A stretch of DNA of 64,000 bases. It comes from Paraburkholderia sp. CNPSo 3272 (GTDB lineage Bacteria > Pseudomonadota > Gammaproteobacteria > Burkholderiales > Burkholderiaceae). Both the position numbers and the translations under genes were made by a program. A model generated the notes under the pieces. That model did not search any database, was not told the DNA's origin, and saw nothing but the letters and a program-made list of their open reading frames with translations. The stretch is from the NCBI RefSeq assembly GCF_024206495.1, contig NZ_JAMBPQ010000009.1, positions 1 through 64,000 of the forward strand, in the 5' to 3' direction. Positions 1 through 10,119 of this stretch are shown here, one piece after another. How positions within the stretch are numbered: position 1 is the first letter of the stretch; each line of letters starts with the position of its first letter.

Positions 1-1
1 C

Positions 2-199
2 CACATCGTGCGGCGCGCTCTCTACATGGCGTGCGTCGCAGCTCAACGGGCCAATCCCCAGATCAAGGCGTTTTGCGATCAGTTACGCGCCAGAGGCAAA
101 AAGACCAAGGTCGCATTCATCGCCGGCATGCGCAAGCTGCTCACCCAACTCAACGCCATGATGCGGGATGCCATTCCCTGGAATCCCCCCAAAGCGTGA
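2..199 (+). mobile_element. IS110-family transposase, C-terminal fragment cut by window edge
   Basis: The open frame runs in from the left edge and stops at 199, so only the last 65 residues are visible. The pattern RALYMA, then KAFCDQLRARGK, then AFIAGMRKLLTQLNAM and a final PW is the usual end of IS110-family transposases (Transposase_20 region), which act as RNA-guided DEDD recombinases. The catalytic part lies outside the window, so it cannot be said whether the gene is intact. A GTG at 8 is inside the frame and is not the real start. The palindromic element just downstream could be the insertion target. Family assignment is fairly sure, activity unknown. Confidence 0.75.
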
Positions 200-236
200 T
201 TTCTTGGGGCTTGCCCCTTGACCTTCAATACAGTTG

Positions 237-283
237 CTTTCTTTGCCGCTGCAAAGAAAGTAGGTGCCGCCCCGCACAGGGGC
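237..283. repeat. Palindromic REP-like element with two hairpins
   Basis: Two hairpins lie side by side. The first has perfect 10-bp arms (CTTTCTTTGC at 237-246 and GCAAAGAAAG at 251-260) with a 4-base loop. The second has 5-bp arms (GCCCC at 269-273, GGGGC at 279-283) around GCACA. From memory, closely similar sequence recurs between genes in Paraburkholderia genomes, so this is probably one copy of a dispersed repeat. Copy number cannot be tested inside this window. The rest of 200-363 shows no gene. Confidence 0.55.
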
Positions 284-363
284 AACACTTGCATACCGAC
301 GCGAACACAAGGAAAGGCCAACGCGGCCAGAAGCCGCGAAAAAAGGCCAAAAAAAGCAAAAAC

Positions 364-2850
364 TTACCTGCCCCGAGCAACCACCCCATCGAGCACCCGC
401 TCGACAGCATCAACATACTGCTGCTTCCCAAACCGCTCCCGAGCGGTAGCAAGCCCTTGCGCAGCAAGCCCATCGCGCAATGCAGCGTCATCGTGCAGCC
501 TGCCGATAGTGGCAGCCAACTCCTTCGCGTCCCCCGGCGTGCAAAGCAGCCCGCTTTCACCATGCTCGACGATCTCAGTCACACCACCATCGCGAGAGGC
601 AACCACGGGCCTTTGCGCCAGCATCCCCTCAACAACCACACGCCCAAACGGCTCAGGCGTAATAGACGTATGCGCGATCACATCGACGGCCCGCATGCAA
701 GCCGCAATGTCATGCCGGAAGCCGAGAAAATGCACACGCTCCTGCAGCCCGTTCGCCTCGACGAATGCACGCAGCTCGGCAGCGTAAGCATCCTCACCGA
801 ACAGCGGCGCCCCAACGAACACAGCATGCGCACGCGGCTCATGGAGCAACGCTTCGAGCAGCACATGCTGGCCTTTCCACCTCGCAAGACGGCTGAAAGC
901 ACCGACAAGGAACGCATCTTCGGGCAACCCGATCTGCGCACGCAACTGCGCCTGTGGCACACGCGCAAGCGAACGGAACGGCGATTCATCCACGCCGTTA
1001 TGCACCACATCGATGCGCTTCGCGTCGAAGCGCGTGAGCTGCGCAAACACCTTCGCCGATGCATGCGAGTTCGCGATCACATGCGCGAGTCCCAGCTTCG
1101 CGCAGCCCTTGATCACGGCGCGCTGCACGCCGCCGAAATGCTCGTCGCTCACGATGTCGCGCAAATGCCAGACCACCGGCTTGCGCGCGAGCTTGCCCGC
1201 GAGCACGCCGATCACCATCGCACGCTGCGTGTTGGCGTAAAGCACATCGGCCTCACGCGCGCGGCGGCGCGTCTCGCGCACGAGCGCGGCGATGCCCGTA
1301 AGCACGCCCAGTCGCGGTGCCGTTCCGCCATCGCGGCGCACCTTGTTCAAGGCGCCCGAATCAAGCACCTCCACGCGCGCACCGGCTTTGTCGAGCGCCT
1401 CCCTGAAGGGCCCGTCGTTGAACAGCAACACGTCGATACGCGAGCGCAAACCCTTCACCACTTCCAGCAGCGACAGCTCGGCGCCGCCCAGCACGCCGCT
1501 CTGGTCGATGGCGAGCACGCGCGGCGCGTCCGCTGCGTCCGCGTCGATCTCGAACGGGGCCGCGCCGTGTGCCGAGCCTGCCTGCGCAATCGCCGGCACC
1601 GCCTTCGCCACGCGCGCGAAGAATTGCTCGCGGAAATGCCGCGAAGAAAAGCGCTCGGCGTTCGCGCGGCAGTCCTCGGCGCGGAAGCGGCCAGGATCGC
1701 TTTCGAACGATTCGACGGCGTCGATGATCGCGTCCGCGTTTTGCTCTTCGAAGAAAATGCCCGTGGGGCGAGAACCGGTGTCGCGCACCGTTTCGAGCGC
1801 CCCGCCCTTGCCAAATGCAATCACGGGCGTGCCGCAAGCCTGCGCCTCGACCACGGAAATGCCGAAGTCTTCTTCCGCTGCGAATACGAATGCCTTGGCG
1901 CGCCGCATGCGGTCGTGCAGTACGGCGAACGGCTGATAGCCCAGCACCTCCACGTTGGGCGTCGCCTTCGCGCGAACCTTGTGCATGTCGGGGCCGTCGC
2001 CGATCACCACGAGGCGCCGCTCGGGCATGCGCGCGAACGCCTCGACGATCAGGTCGATCTTCTTGTAGGGCACGAGCCGCGAGGCGGTCAAATAGAAGTC
2101 GTCTTTCGTGGTCTCCAGCTCGAACGCGTCGATATCCACCGGCGGATAGACAACCTCGGCCTGGCGTTGATACACCTTCTGGATGCGCCGCGCGATGAAC
2201 TCCGAGTTGGCGACGAACTGGTCCACCGAATTCGCGGTGCGCACGTCCCAGTTGCGGATGTAGTGCAGGATCAGGCGCGCAAGCATCGACTTCGGCCCGC
2301 GCGTGAGGCTCGACTCCTGCAGGTATTGATGCTGGAGGTCCCACGCATAGCGGATCGGCGAATGCACGTAGCTGATATGGAACTGGTCCGGTCCCGTGAG
2401 CACGCCCTTGGCCACCGCGTGGCTGCTCGAAATGACCACGTCGTAGCCCGACACGTCGAGCTGCTCGATGGCGAGCGGCATGAACGGCAGGTACGCGCGA
2501 TAGCGCTTGCGCGCGCCGGGCAGCTTCTGGATGAACGAGGTCGTGGCGCGCTTGCCGCGCAGGAACGTGCGGTCCTTCGCATCGACGAAGTCGACGACGG
2601 AGAACAGGTCCGCATCGGGAAAGCACGCAAGGATCTGCTCGAGCACGCGCTCCGCGCCCGCATAGATGACGAGCCAGTCGTGCACGACGGCCACGCGCGG
2701 CGCACGGCCTGCGGCGAGCGCCGGCCGCAGTGGCCGCAACGGCATGACGGCGCCCGTTTCAGTGCGGCGCGGCTTGGTGGCGTCGCGCCGTTGAAGGGGC
2801 GCGGCGGCGCTTTCGGACGGCGCCGCTTCGTCGATCAGTTCGTGACTCAT
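364..2850 (-). CDS. bceR: Two-domain GT4 glycosyltransferase of the exopolysaccharide locus (BceR-like)
   Basis: This 828-residue protein carries two complete GT-B (GT4-type) glycosyltransferase units in tandem. The first covers about residues 52-422 and has the donor-site E-x7-E signature at E327/E335 (EDFGISVVE). The second covers about 443-825, starts at a typical PRVLAIDQSGVLGGAE strand-loop and has a second E-x7-E in EPFGRVVVEG. It probably adds two sugars to the cytoplasmic lipid-linked repeat unit. The ATG at 2850 was chosen because it overlaps the flippase stop by four bases (ATGA), and upstream residues in the frame look like noise. Gene order after the flippase matches bceR of cepacian loci. 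Which linkages it makes cannot be read from sequence. Confidence 0.85.
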   Translation of the reverse strand: MSHELIDEAAPSESAAAPLQRRDATKPRRTETGAVMPLRPLRPALAAGRAPRVAVVHDWLVIYAGAERVLEQILACFPDADLFSVVDFVDAKDRTFLRGKRATTSFIQKLPGARKRYRAYLPFMPLAIEQLDVSGYDVVISSSHAVAKGVLTGPDQFHISYVHSPIRYAWDLQHQYLQESSLTRGPKSMLARLILHYIRNWDVRTANSVDQFVANSEFIARRIQKVYQRQAEVVYPPVDIDAFELETTKDDFYLTASRLVPYKKIDLIVEAFARMPERRLVVIGDGPDMHKVRAKATPNVEVLGYQPFAVLHDRMRRAKAFVFAAEEDFGISVVEAQACGTPVIAFGKGGALETVRDTGSRPTGIFFEEQNADAIIDAVESFESDPGRFRAEDCRANAERFSSRHFREQFFARVAKAVPAIAQAGSAHGAAPFEIDADAADAPRVLAIDQSGVLGGAELSLLEVVKGLRSRIDVLLFNDGPFREALDKAGARVEVLDSGALNKVRRDGGTAPRLGVLTGIAALVRETRRRAREADVLYANTQRAMVIGVLAGKLARKPVVWHLRDIVSDEHFGGVQRAVIKGCAKLGLAHVIANSHASAKVFAQLTRFDAKRIDVVHNGVDESPFRSLARVPQAQLRAQIGLPEDAFLVGAFSRLARWKGQHVLLEALLHEPRAHAVFVGAPLFGEDAYAAELRAFVEANGLQERVHFLGFRHDIAACMRAVDVIAHTSITPEPFGRVVVEGMLAQRPVVASRDGGVTEIVEHGESGLLCTPGDAKELAATIGRLHDDAALRDGLAAQGLATARERFGKQQYVDAVERVLDGVVARGR

Positions 2851-4313
2851 GCGCTTTTCCGTGGATTCAGTCGAAAGAGAAGGGAACGGGCGTAGCCGCG
2901 CAGCATCGGCGTGGTCGAAACGGACCACACCACGTTGGCAAGCGCGAGCACGACACCGGCGCCGATTGCGTACAGCGCGTCCGGCAGCCACCACGCGAAA
3001 GCGAGCGCGGCAGCGAGAAAACTCAGGTGTGCAAACATATCGACGATGATCGTGCGGCTATGAATGCGCGAAAGCCACAGCAGCACGACGTAGTCGAACA
3101 GTGCGCGAAACAGCACGGCGGCAGCCGCGCCCGGCAAGCCGAAGCGTGAAATGCCGAGCCACAGCAGACCTGCAAAAAGCGGCAGCTCCACGAGCCCCAC
3201 GCGCGCGGCGGCGGCAGGATTGTTTTGCGACTGGATGAGAATGCGCGTCACGCCCGCCTGCCCGACGAGCCACACGGCGATGATCAGCACGCGCCCAACC
3301 GGCGCGCCATGGTCGGCGATCACGGGCCCGACCCACGCATGCAGGAAAGGCTGCAGCACGACGATCGCGCCAATGGCGATCGGTGTGAACGCGGCATTGA
3401 GAAACTGCAACGACTGCGCGGCGATTTCATCGGCATGCTCGCGGCCCAGCGCCGAGAGGCGCGGAAACAGCGTGCGCACGAGCGCATTGGGCACCATGTT
3501 CAGGCGCGTGACGAGGTTCTGCGGCACGGTGTAGTACGTGACGAAGCGCGCACCGAGGCCCGCGCCCAGCATCATGCGGTCGAGCGAATCCGCGACCATC
3601 GTCGTGATGCTCGCTACCAGCATCCAGCCGCCGAAATTGAAGAGCGCCTTCGAAGTATCGAGGCGCGGCCCGCACACCTTGCGAATACCGAGCACGCGCA
3701 GCGCCGAGCGACCGAGCAGGATCGCGGCCGCGAGACGCGCGAACACGGCGGCGGCCAGCACGGTCTGTAGATTCGGTTCGTACGCCCAGGCAGCGGCGAG
3801 CGGCAGCAACTGGAACAGGAACGTGCCGAGCGTCTGGTTCGTGTTGTAGATGCCGAAGCGTTCTGCGCCGTTGATCGCGCCCGCGAACACCCACGAGACG
3901 TTCGCCACCGGAATCGCAACGGCGAGCCAGGGCAGCGCGAGATAGACTTCGTGCCGCAACTCGGGCGTAACGTGCGTGAAGTACGCGGTGTAGAGCGCAC
4001 CGCCCGAATAGATCAGCAGGCCGCCAATCGCGCCGGTCGTGAAGTTCAGCCAGAACGCGCTCCAGAACACGCGCTCGCAGGCGTCGGCGTCTTTCGACGC
4101 ATACGCCTTCGAGATCTGGTTCTGCGCGGCCATGCTCATGCCGAGATCGAGCACGCTGAAGTAGCCGATCAGGGTCCAGACCAGCGCGATCACGCCGTAG
4201 CGCTCCACCCCGAGCAGGCGGATATACGAAGGCACCGTGACGAGCGACACGAAGGTCGGCAGCACGAGACCGAACAGATTGATTGCGACGTTGCGCAGTA
4301 TTCCCTTATCCAT
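2847..4313 (-). CDS. bceQ: Wzx-type repeat-unit flippase (BceQ-like)
   Basis: A 488-residue polytopic inner-membrane protein of the MATE/MOP flippase superfamily. The N-terminus (NLFGLVLPTFVSLVTVPSYI) and the following GVERYGVIALVW are typical of polysaccharide Wzx proteins, and about 12-14 hydrophobic segments are spread over the chain. It should move the undecaprenyl-diphosphate-linked repeat unit across the inner membrane for polymerisation. Its stop overlaps the bceR start by four bases, and it begins 30 bases after the bceP stop, so the three genes are probably one transcript. Length and topology fit the family. Confidence 0.88.
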   Translation of the reverse strand: MDKGILRNVAINLFGLVLPTFVSLVTVPSYIRLLGVERYGVIALVWTLIGYFSVLDLGMSMAAQNQISKAYASKDADACERVFWSAFWLNFTTGAIGGLLIYSGGALYTAYFTHVTPELRHEVYLALPWLAVAIPVANVSWVFAGAINGAERFGIYNTNQTLGTFLFQLLPLAAAWAYEPNLQTVLAAAVFARLAAAILLGRSALRVLGIRKVCGPRLDTSKALFNFGGWMLVASITTMVADSLDRMMLGAGLGARFVTYYTVPQNLVTRLNMVPNALVRTLFPRLSALGREHADEIAAQSLQFLNAAFTPIAIGAIVVLQPFLHAWVGPVIADHGAPVGRVLIIAVWLVGQAGVTRILIQSQNNPAAAARVGLVELPLFAGLLWLGISRFGLPGAAAAVLFRALFDYVVLLWLSRIHSRTIIVDMFAHLSFLAAALAFAWWLPDALYAIGAGVVLALANVVWSVSTTPMLRGYARSLLFRLNPRKSA

Positions 4314-4343
4314 TAGGTATCCAGTTGCGTGGCCCGTAGCGGG

Positions 4344-6566
4344 TCAGGCCGGTTTCCAGCGGTACATGAGCACCTTGCCGCGCGCGTCTTCCTCGACGAA
4401 CACGAGGTATTCGCCGTTCGCTTCGCGATGCGCGGTGATGCCGAACGGCACGTCGACCCAGCCCGAGGTGTTGCCCACTTCCGCGCCCGGGCCGAAGGTG
4501 CCGATCTCCTTCGCACTGTCCTTGTCGTACACGTGGACGTTGCCCGCGGGTTCGACCACGAACACGTACTGGCCTTCCACCGTGAGCCCCGCGGGCGTGA
4601 CGGGCGGTTTCGCTTTCGGGTCCCAAGGCAGGCGCAGCATGTAGTGCTGCTCGGGGTGGCCGCTCGACCACTTGTCGTAGCGCACCAGCACGCGCCCCGC
4701 TTCCTTCCAGAAGCCGGGATCGTGCGGCGCGTCGGCCGTGTAGCCTGTCACGTAGAGCGTGTCGGTCTGCGGCTCGTAGATCGCGCGATGCACTTCGGTG
4801 AACGGCGCGGGGACCGCGTACTTGTCGAGCTTGTCGTACGAGTAGATCGGGTTGCCCTTCGCGTCCAGCCCGCCAAAGCGGAAGCGCCAGATGCCCTTGT
4901 CGTCGCGCGCGCGCCAGATGTCGCCGCGCGTGTCGATCCACCAGCCCCAGCCGCCGGCCAGATGATCGCGGCCAGGATTGCGCGTGAATTCGTCGGTGTC
5001 GAAAGCACCGTTGCCGTTCGCATCGCGCCAGATCCAGTCGCCGCCGGGCGGCCCGTTCGGCACGTTCTGCACCCCGCGGCCGCGGCCCGCGATGAGTCCC
5101 GAGGGAATCGCGGTCTCGCCATCGCGCTGCGCGTCGAAGCGGTAGATCTTCAGGTGGTCCGCGTACATGTCGGTCAGGAACAGGAACGTGTGCCCGTTCA
5201 ACGCGCGCGCGGTCGGCAGGCCCGGCCACTGGTCGGTGTGAAAGACCGGATCGTCGGGATAGCGAAAACGATTGGACAGGAATCCGACATATTTCCAGTC
5301 TTGTCCCGGCGGCTTCGACAAGTCGAGTTCGAAGCGCTTGTTGCCCGTATAGACGCTGTTGGGGCGCTGCGGGTCCACCCACGCGCCATCCACGAACAGC
5401 AGGCCTTCCAGGTTCCACAAGCGCTTCCCGGCCGGCGTATAGGCCTCCAGCGTTGCGCCAAGACCCGCGCCGATGTTGTCTTCGTGCTGCGGCCCGACGC
5501 CGTTGGTCGAGACGTAGATGTTCCCGCGCGCATCGGTGCCAACGCCCGTAAGGCCGTTGAAGCGGCCCGGTCCCGGCCGCCCCGCGACGCCCGAGAAAAT
5601 GCCGCCGCTCTCGCCGAGCGTGGCACTCTGCGTCCACCTCTTGCCGTTGCGCGTGAAAATGAGGACCTGCTGGCGCGGCCCGTTATCGGCGATCAGCAGG
5701 CGTTGCTGCGGATCGAATGCGAGATCCACCGGCACTGAATCCTCGGGCAGTGCGAGCGTGTCGTCGAGGCGCTTGCCGTCCGCCGAATAGTGCTCGACGC
5801 GCGGCTGGGCGGCGCCCTTACCCCCTTCGGCGCCCGTCAGCACCCACACCGACCCGTCGGCTGCAAGCGCGATGCGGCCCGGCGCCTGCACGTCCCATTG
5901 CCCCTTGCGCTGCATCGAGTTCGCGTCGTACACCTCGATGCGGTTCATCGGCGTGTTGCTCACATAGAGCGTCGAATCCGTCGCGGCGAGTCCGCCAATG
6001 TCGGCATGCGTGCCGGTGGGCACTTCGTTGATCTTCAGGAACGACGCGGAAAGCTGCGCGTGCGGATTGAGCGGATCGGGCGAAGCCTGGAACGCGGCGG
6101 CGCGCTTGGGTTCATCGAGCGGCCGGCGCGTGATGCCGTACCACTGGCTGCCCTTCGCAGGCCAGATGCCGCTGCCGACGAGGTGCCCCTTCTCGTTGCC
6201 CACGCCGACCGCTGCATACAGATAGCGATGATTCACGGCCACGGCGTTGCCGCCGGCTCCCCCCCAGCCATGCGTGCCGCCGGCGAAGCCGAGCGGCTTG
6301 CCGTCCTGGTACGCGCTGATCTCGGCGCCGCTCTCGTCCCACGGCGCATTGGTGAATACCTTGCCTTCGGGCGTGACGGCGATGGCCGTGACGTTGATTT
6401 GCATCCAGGTGCCCTGGCCGTTGCCAAAGCTATTGCCGATCCACGAGGTCGTCACGTTGAGTTGCGGCGCTGCGATGGTCTGAACCGACGACGTGCAGAT
6501 AAACGCGCACATCGCGGCCAGTGCCAACGTCCTGCGCAAGCGGCGATCGGGATTCGATAACGGCAA
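4344..6566 (-). CDS. bceP: Secreted beta-propeller-like protein of the exopolysaccharide locus (BceP-like)
   Basis: This predicted secreted protein has a cleavable signal peptide (basic RRLRR, then a hydrophobic stretch ending near TIA-APQ). Repeats such as GLAATDSTLYVSNT, RIALAADGSVWVLTG and TDARGNIYVSTNG point to an NHL/SMP-30-like propeller. Residues 515-526 (DANGNGAFDTDE) match an EF-hand or dockerin-type calcium loop. I place the start at a TTG (6566) six bases after GGAGGA, giving 740 residues. The in-frame ATGs upstream lack such a site and would precede the signal peptide. The position matches bceP of cepacian clusters. The biochemical role is not known to me; a periplasmic or extracellular role in polymer modification, binding or turnover is only inference. 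Confidence 0.75.
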   Translation of the reverse strand: MPLSNPDRRLRRTLALAAMCAFICTSSVQTIAAPQLNVTTSWIGNSFGNGQGTWMQINVTAIAVTPEGKVFTNAPWDESGAEISAYQDGKPLGFAGGTHGWGGAGGNAVAVNHRYLYAAVGVGNEKGHLVGSGIWPAKGSQWYGITRRPLDEPKRAAAFQASPDPLNPHAQLSASFLKINEVPTGTHADIGGLAATDSTLYVSNTPMNRIEVYDANSMQRKGQWDVQAPGRIALAADGSVWVLTGAEGGKGAAQPRVEHYSADGKRLDDTLALPEDSVPVDLAFDPQQRLLIADNGPRQQVLIFTRNGKRWTQSATLGESGGIFSGVAGRPGPGRFNGLTGVGTDARGNIYVSTNGVGPQHEDNIGAGLGATLEAYTPAGKRLWNLEGLLFVDGAWVDPQRPNSVYTGNKRFELDLSKPPGQDWKYVGFLSNRFRYPDDPVFHTDQWPGLPTARALNGHTFLFLTDMYADHLKIYRFDAQRDGETAIPSGLIAGRGRGVQNVPNGPPGGDWIWRDANGNGAFDTDEFTRNPGRDHLAGGWGWWIDTRGDIWRARDDKGIWRFRFGGLDAKGNPIYSYDKLDKYAVPAPFTEVHRAIYEPQTDTLYVTGYTADAPHDPGFWKEAGRVLVRYDKWSSGHPEQHYMLRLPWDPKAKPPVTPAGLTVEGQYVFVVEPAGNVHVYDKDSAKEIGTFGPGAEVGNTSGWVDVPFGITAHREANGEYLVFVEEDARGKVLMYRWKPA

Positions 6567-6922
6567 GGCAATTCCTCCGGTCAAGTGACGGCAATCTGCC
6601 AGGATCATGCCGTACAAATCCGCTGAAAAATCGCCTCCAAAAAAGGGAAAATAATTCAAAAAAATTCAGTATTTATGACCCATTTCTGGTCGTCCGGAAA
6701 TAAACTCCCGAACACCGGATATCACGCCAAAAAAGCCGTGCGGCGCGGTGTTCGGCGCGTCCCGCCACACTTTCCATTCGGCAATGCGTATTTCATATCG
6801 CGCAAATTCCGGCATTTAAATTCAAAAATCCAGAATCAATATATTTCGGCTTTTTGAACATTTAATTCTTTCTAGAATGAATCGCGAAGCAATCGCGCAT
6901 GCATGACCCCACCGGAGAACCG
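6567..6922. promoter_or_regulatory. AT-rich divergent control region between bceP and bceO
   Basis: This 356-bp gap separates two divergent bce transcripts and is clearly richer in A/T than the genes around it, especially 6590-6880. It must hold the promoters of both bceRQP and bceONM. I found no confident -35/-10 pair: a TTGAAC at 6854 and a TAGAAT at 6873 are too close together. The sequence ATTTAAATT near 6814 recurs in the other bce divergent region. No coding potential is seen. Confidence 0.55.
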
Positions 6923-8017
6923 ATGACCGTAAGCCGCCCAGTCAGTCAACAAGGCCTCGCCGACCATTCCCACCGCATCGTCCAGTTGGACGGTCTGCGT
7001 GCCTTTGCCGTGCTCGCCGTGTTCGCGCAGCACGCGTTGCGCGCGCCGCTGTGGATGGGTGTCGACCTGTTCTTCGTGCTGAGCGGCTTTCTCATCACCG
7101 GCATCCTGCTCGAGCGCAAGGCGCGGGGGCAATCGTATTTCAGCTACTTCTATGCGCGCCGGGTGCGCCGTATCCTGCCGCCCTACGTACTGCTGCTCAT
7201 CGTTTCGTCGCTGTTGTTCGGCTTCGGCTGGGCGCACTACTGGCCGTGGTATGCGTTCTTCGCCACCAATATCGGCGACGCACTCGGCCAGAGCGGACAC
7301 GACAGCCTCAACATCCTCTGGTCGCTCGCCGTAGAAGAGCAGTTCTACATCGTGTGGCCCTTCGTCGTGCTGCTTCTGCCGCAACGGCTCATGGCCGTCG
7401 TGGCCGCCGCGCTCATCTTTGTGGTACCCGTGCTGCGCGCCGTCGCGACCCCGTGGTTCGACTCGTACTGGCCGATCTACTACCTGACGCCGTTCCGCAT
7501 GGACCTGCTGGCCGCCGGCGCGCTGCTCGCCGTACTCGTGCGCCGCGACCGCAATGCGCTCGAACCCTTCAAATGGCCCGCAGCCGTGCTTTTCTTCGCG
7601 GCGCTCGGCGTGCTGGCCTGGCTGCACCTGCACTACCCGCGCTTTCGAGGCATGAACACGCCGCTCTCCAACGCCATGCTCTATAGCGTTTCGCTCGTGC
7701 TCTGCACCTCCATCGTCGTGTTTGCGCTGCAATCGAAAGGCATCGTGCGTCGCCTGCTCTCCAACCCGGTGCTCGTGTATATCGGCACGATCAGCTACAC
7801 GATCTACCTCATTCATCTCACGATTCTCTATGCCGTGTGGCCGCTCCACTATGGCCGCATCGAGAGCGCCGCGATTGCGCTCGTCCTCACGCTCGCTTAT
7901 GCAAGCGCGAGCTGGTTTCTCTTCGAGCGCCGCCTCACGCGCGGTCCGCGCCGCCGCCCAGCGGCTGAGCAGGTCGACCTCACCGCGCGCGTGAGCCAGT
8001 CGAGCCCGCAGTCGTAA
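6923..8017 (+). CDS. bceO: Membrane acyltransferase (acyltransferase 3 family), BceO-like
   Basis: A 364-residue polytopic inner-membrane protein of the acyltransferase 3 (OafA/NodX) family. It opens with the family signature QLDGLRAFAVLAVFAQH, whose histidine lies in the first membrane helix, and continues with GVDLFFVLSGFLITG and RRVRRILPPY. It probably O-acetylates a sugar of the repeat unit, consistent with cepacian being acetylated. I prefer the ATG at 6923, five bases after GGAG, over the ATG at 6899, which lacks a clear ribosome-binding site. It is first in the bceO-N-M transcript. It is the only acyltransferase gene in the window, whereas described Bcc loci have more than one. Confidence 0.85.
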   Translation: MTVSRPVSQQGLADHSHRIVQLDGLRAFAVLAVFAQHALRAPLWMGVDLFFVLSGFLITGILLERKARGQSYFSYFYARRVRRILPPYVLLLIVSSLLFGFGWAHYWPWYAFFATNIGDALGQSGHDSLNILWSLAVEEQFYIVWPFVVLLLPQRLMAVVAAALIFVVPVLRAVATPWFDSYWPIYYLTPFRMDLLAAGALLAVLVRRDRNALEPFKWPAAVLFFAALGVLAWLHLHYPRFRGMNTPLSNAMLYSVSLVLCTSIVVFALQSKGIVRRLLSNPVLVYIGTISYTIYLIHLTILYAVWPLHYGRIESAAIALVLTLAYASASWFLFERRLTRGPRRRPAAEQVDLTARVSQSSPQS

Positions 8018-8024
8018 TTCCTGA

Positions 8025-10041
<2,017 letters not shown>

Positions 10042-10071
10042 CGCTGCTTGCCTGCTCTCGTTCTACAAATC

Positions 10072-10097
10072 AACCGCCGCTCTCCCGAGCGGCGGTT
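10072..10097. terminator. Strong bidirectional hairpin between bceM and bceK
   Basis: Perfect 11-bp arms (AACCGCCGCTC at 10072-10082, GAGCGGCGGTT at 10087-10097) enclose a TCCC loop and are followed by TTCTTT on the plus strand. The hairpin sits between the convergent bceM and bceK stops and should end both transcripts. Confidence 0.85.
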
Positions 10098-10119
10098 TTC
10101 TTTGGTCGATCGACCCGCT

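Noticed and set aside
31..2895. A 954-codon plus-strand frame opposite bceR
   Set aside because: The minus strand carries two intact glycosyltransferase domains with catalytic motifs; the plus-strand product has none.
6854..6878. TTGAAC/TAGAAT as a bceO promoter
   Set aside because: The two boxes are only 13 bp apart, too short for a sigma-70 promoter.
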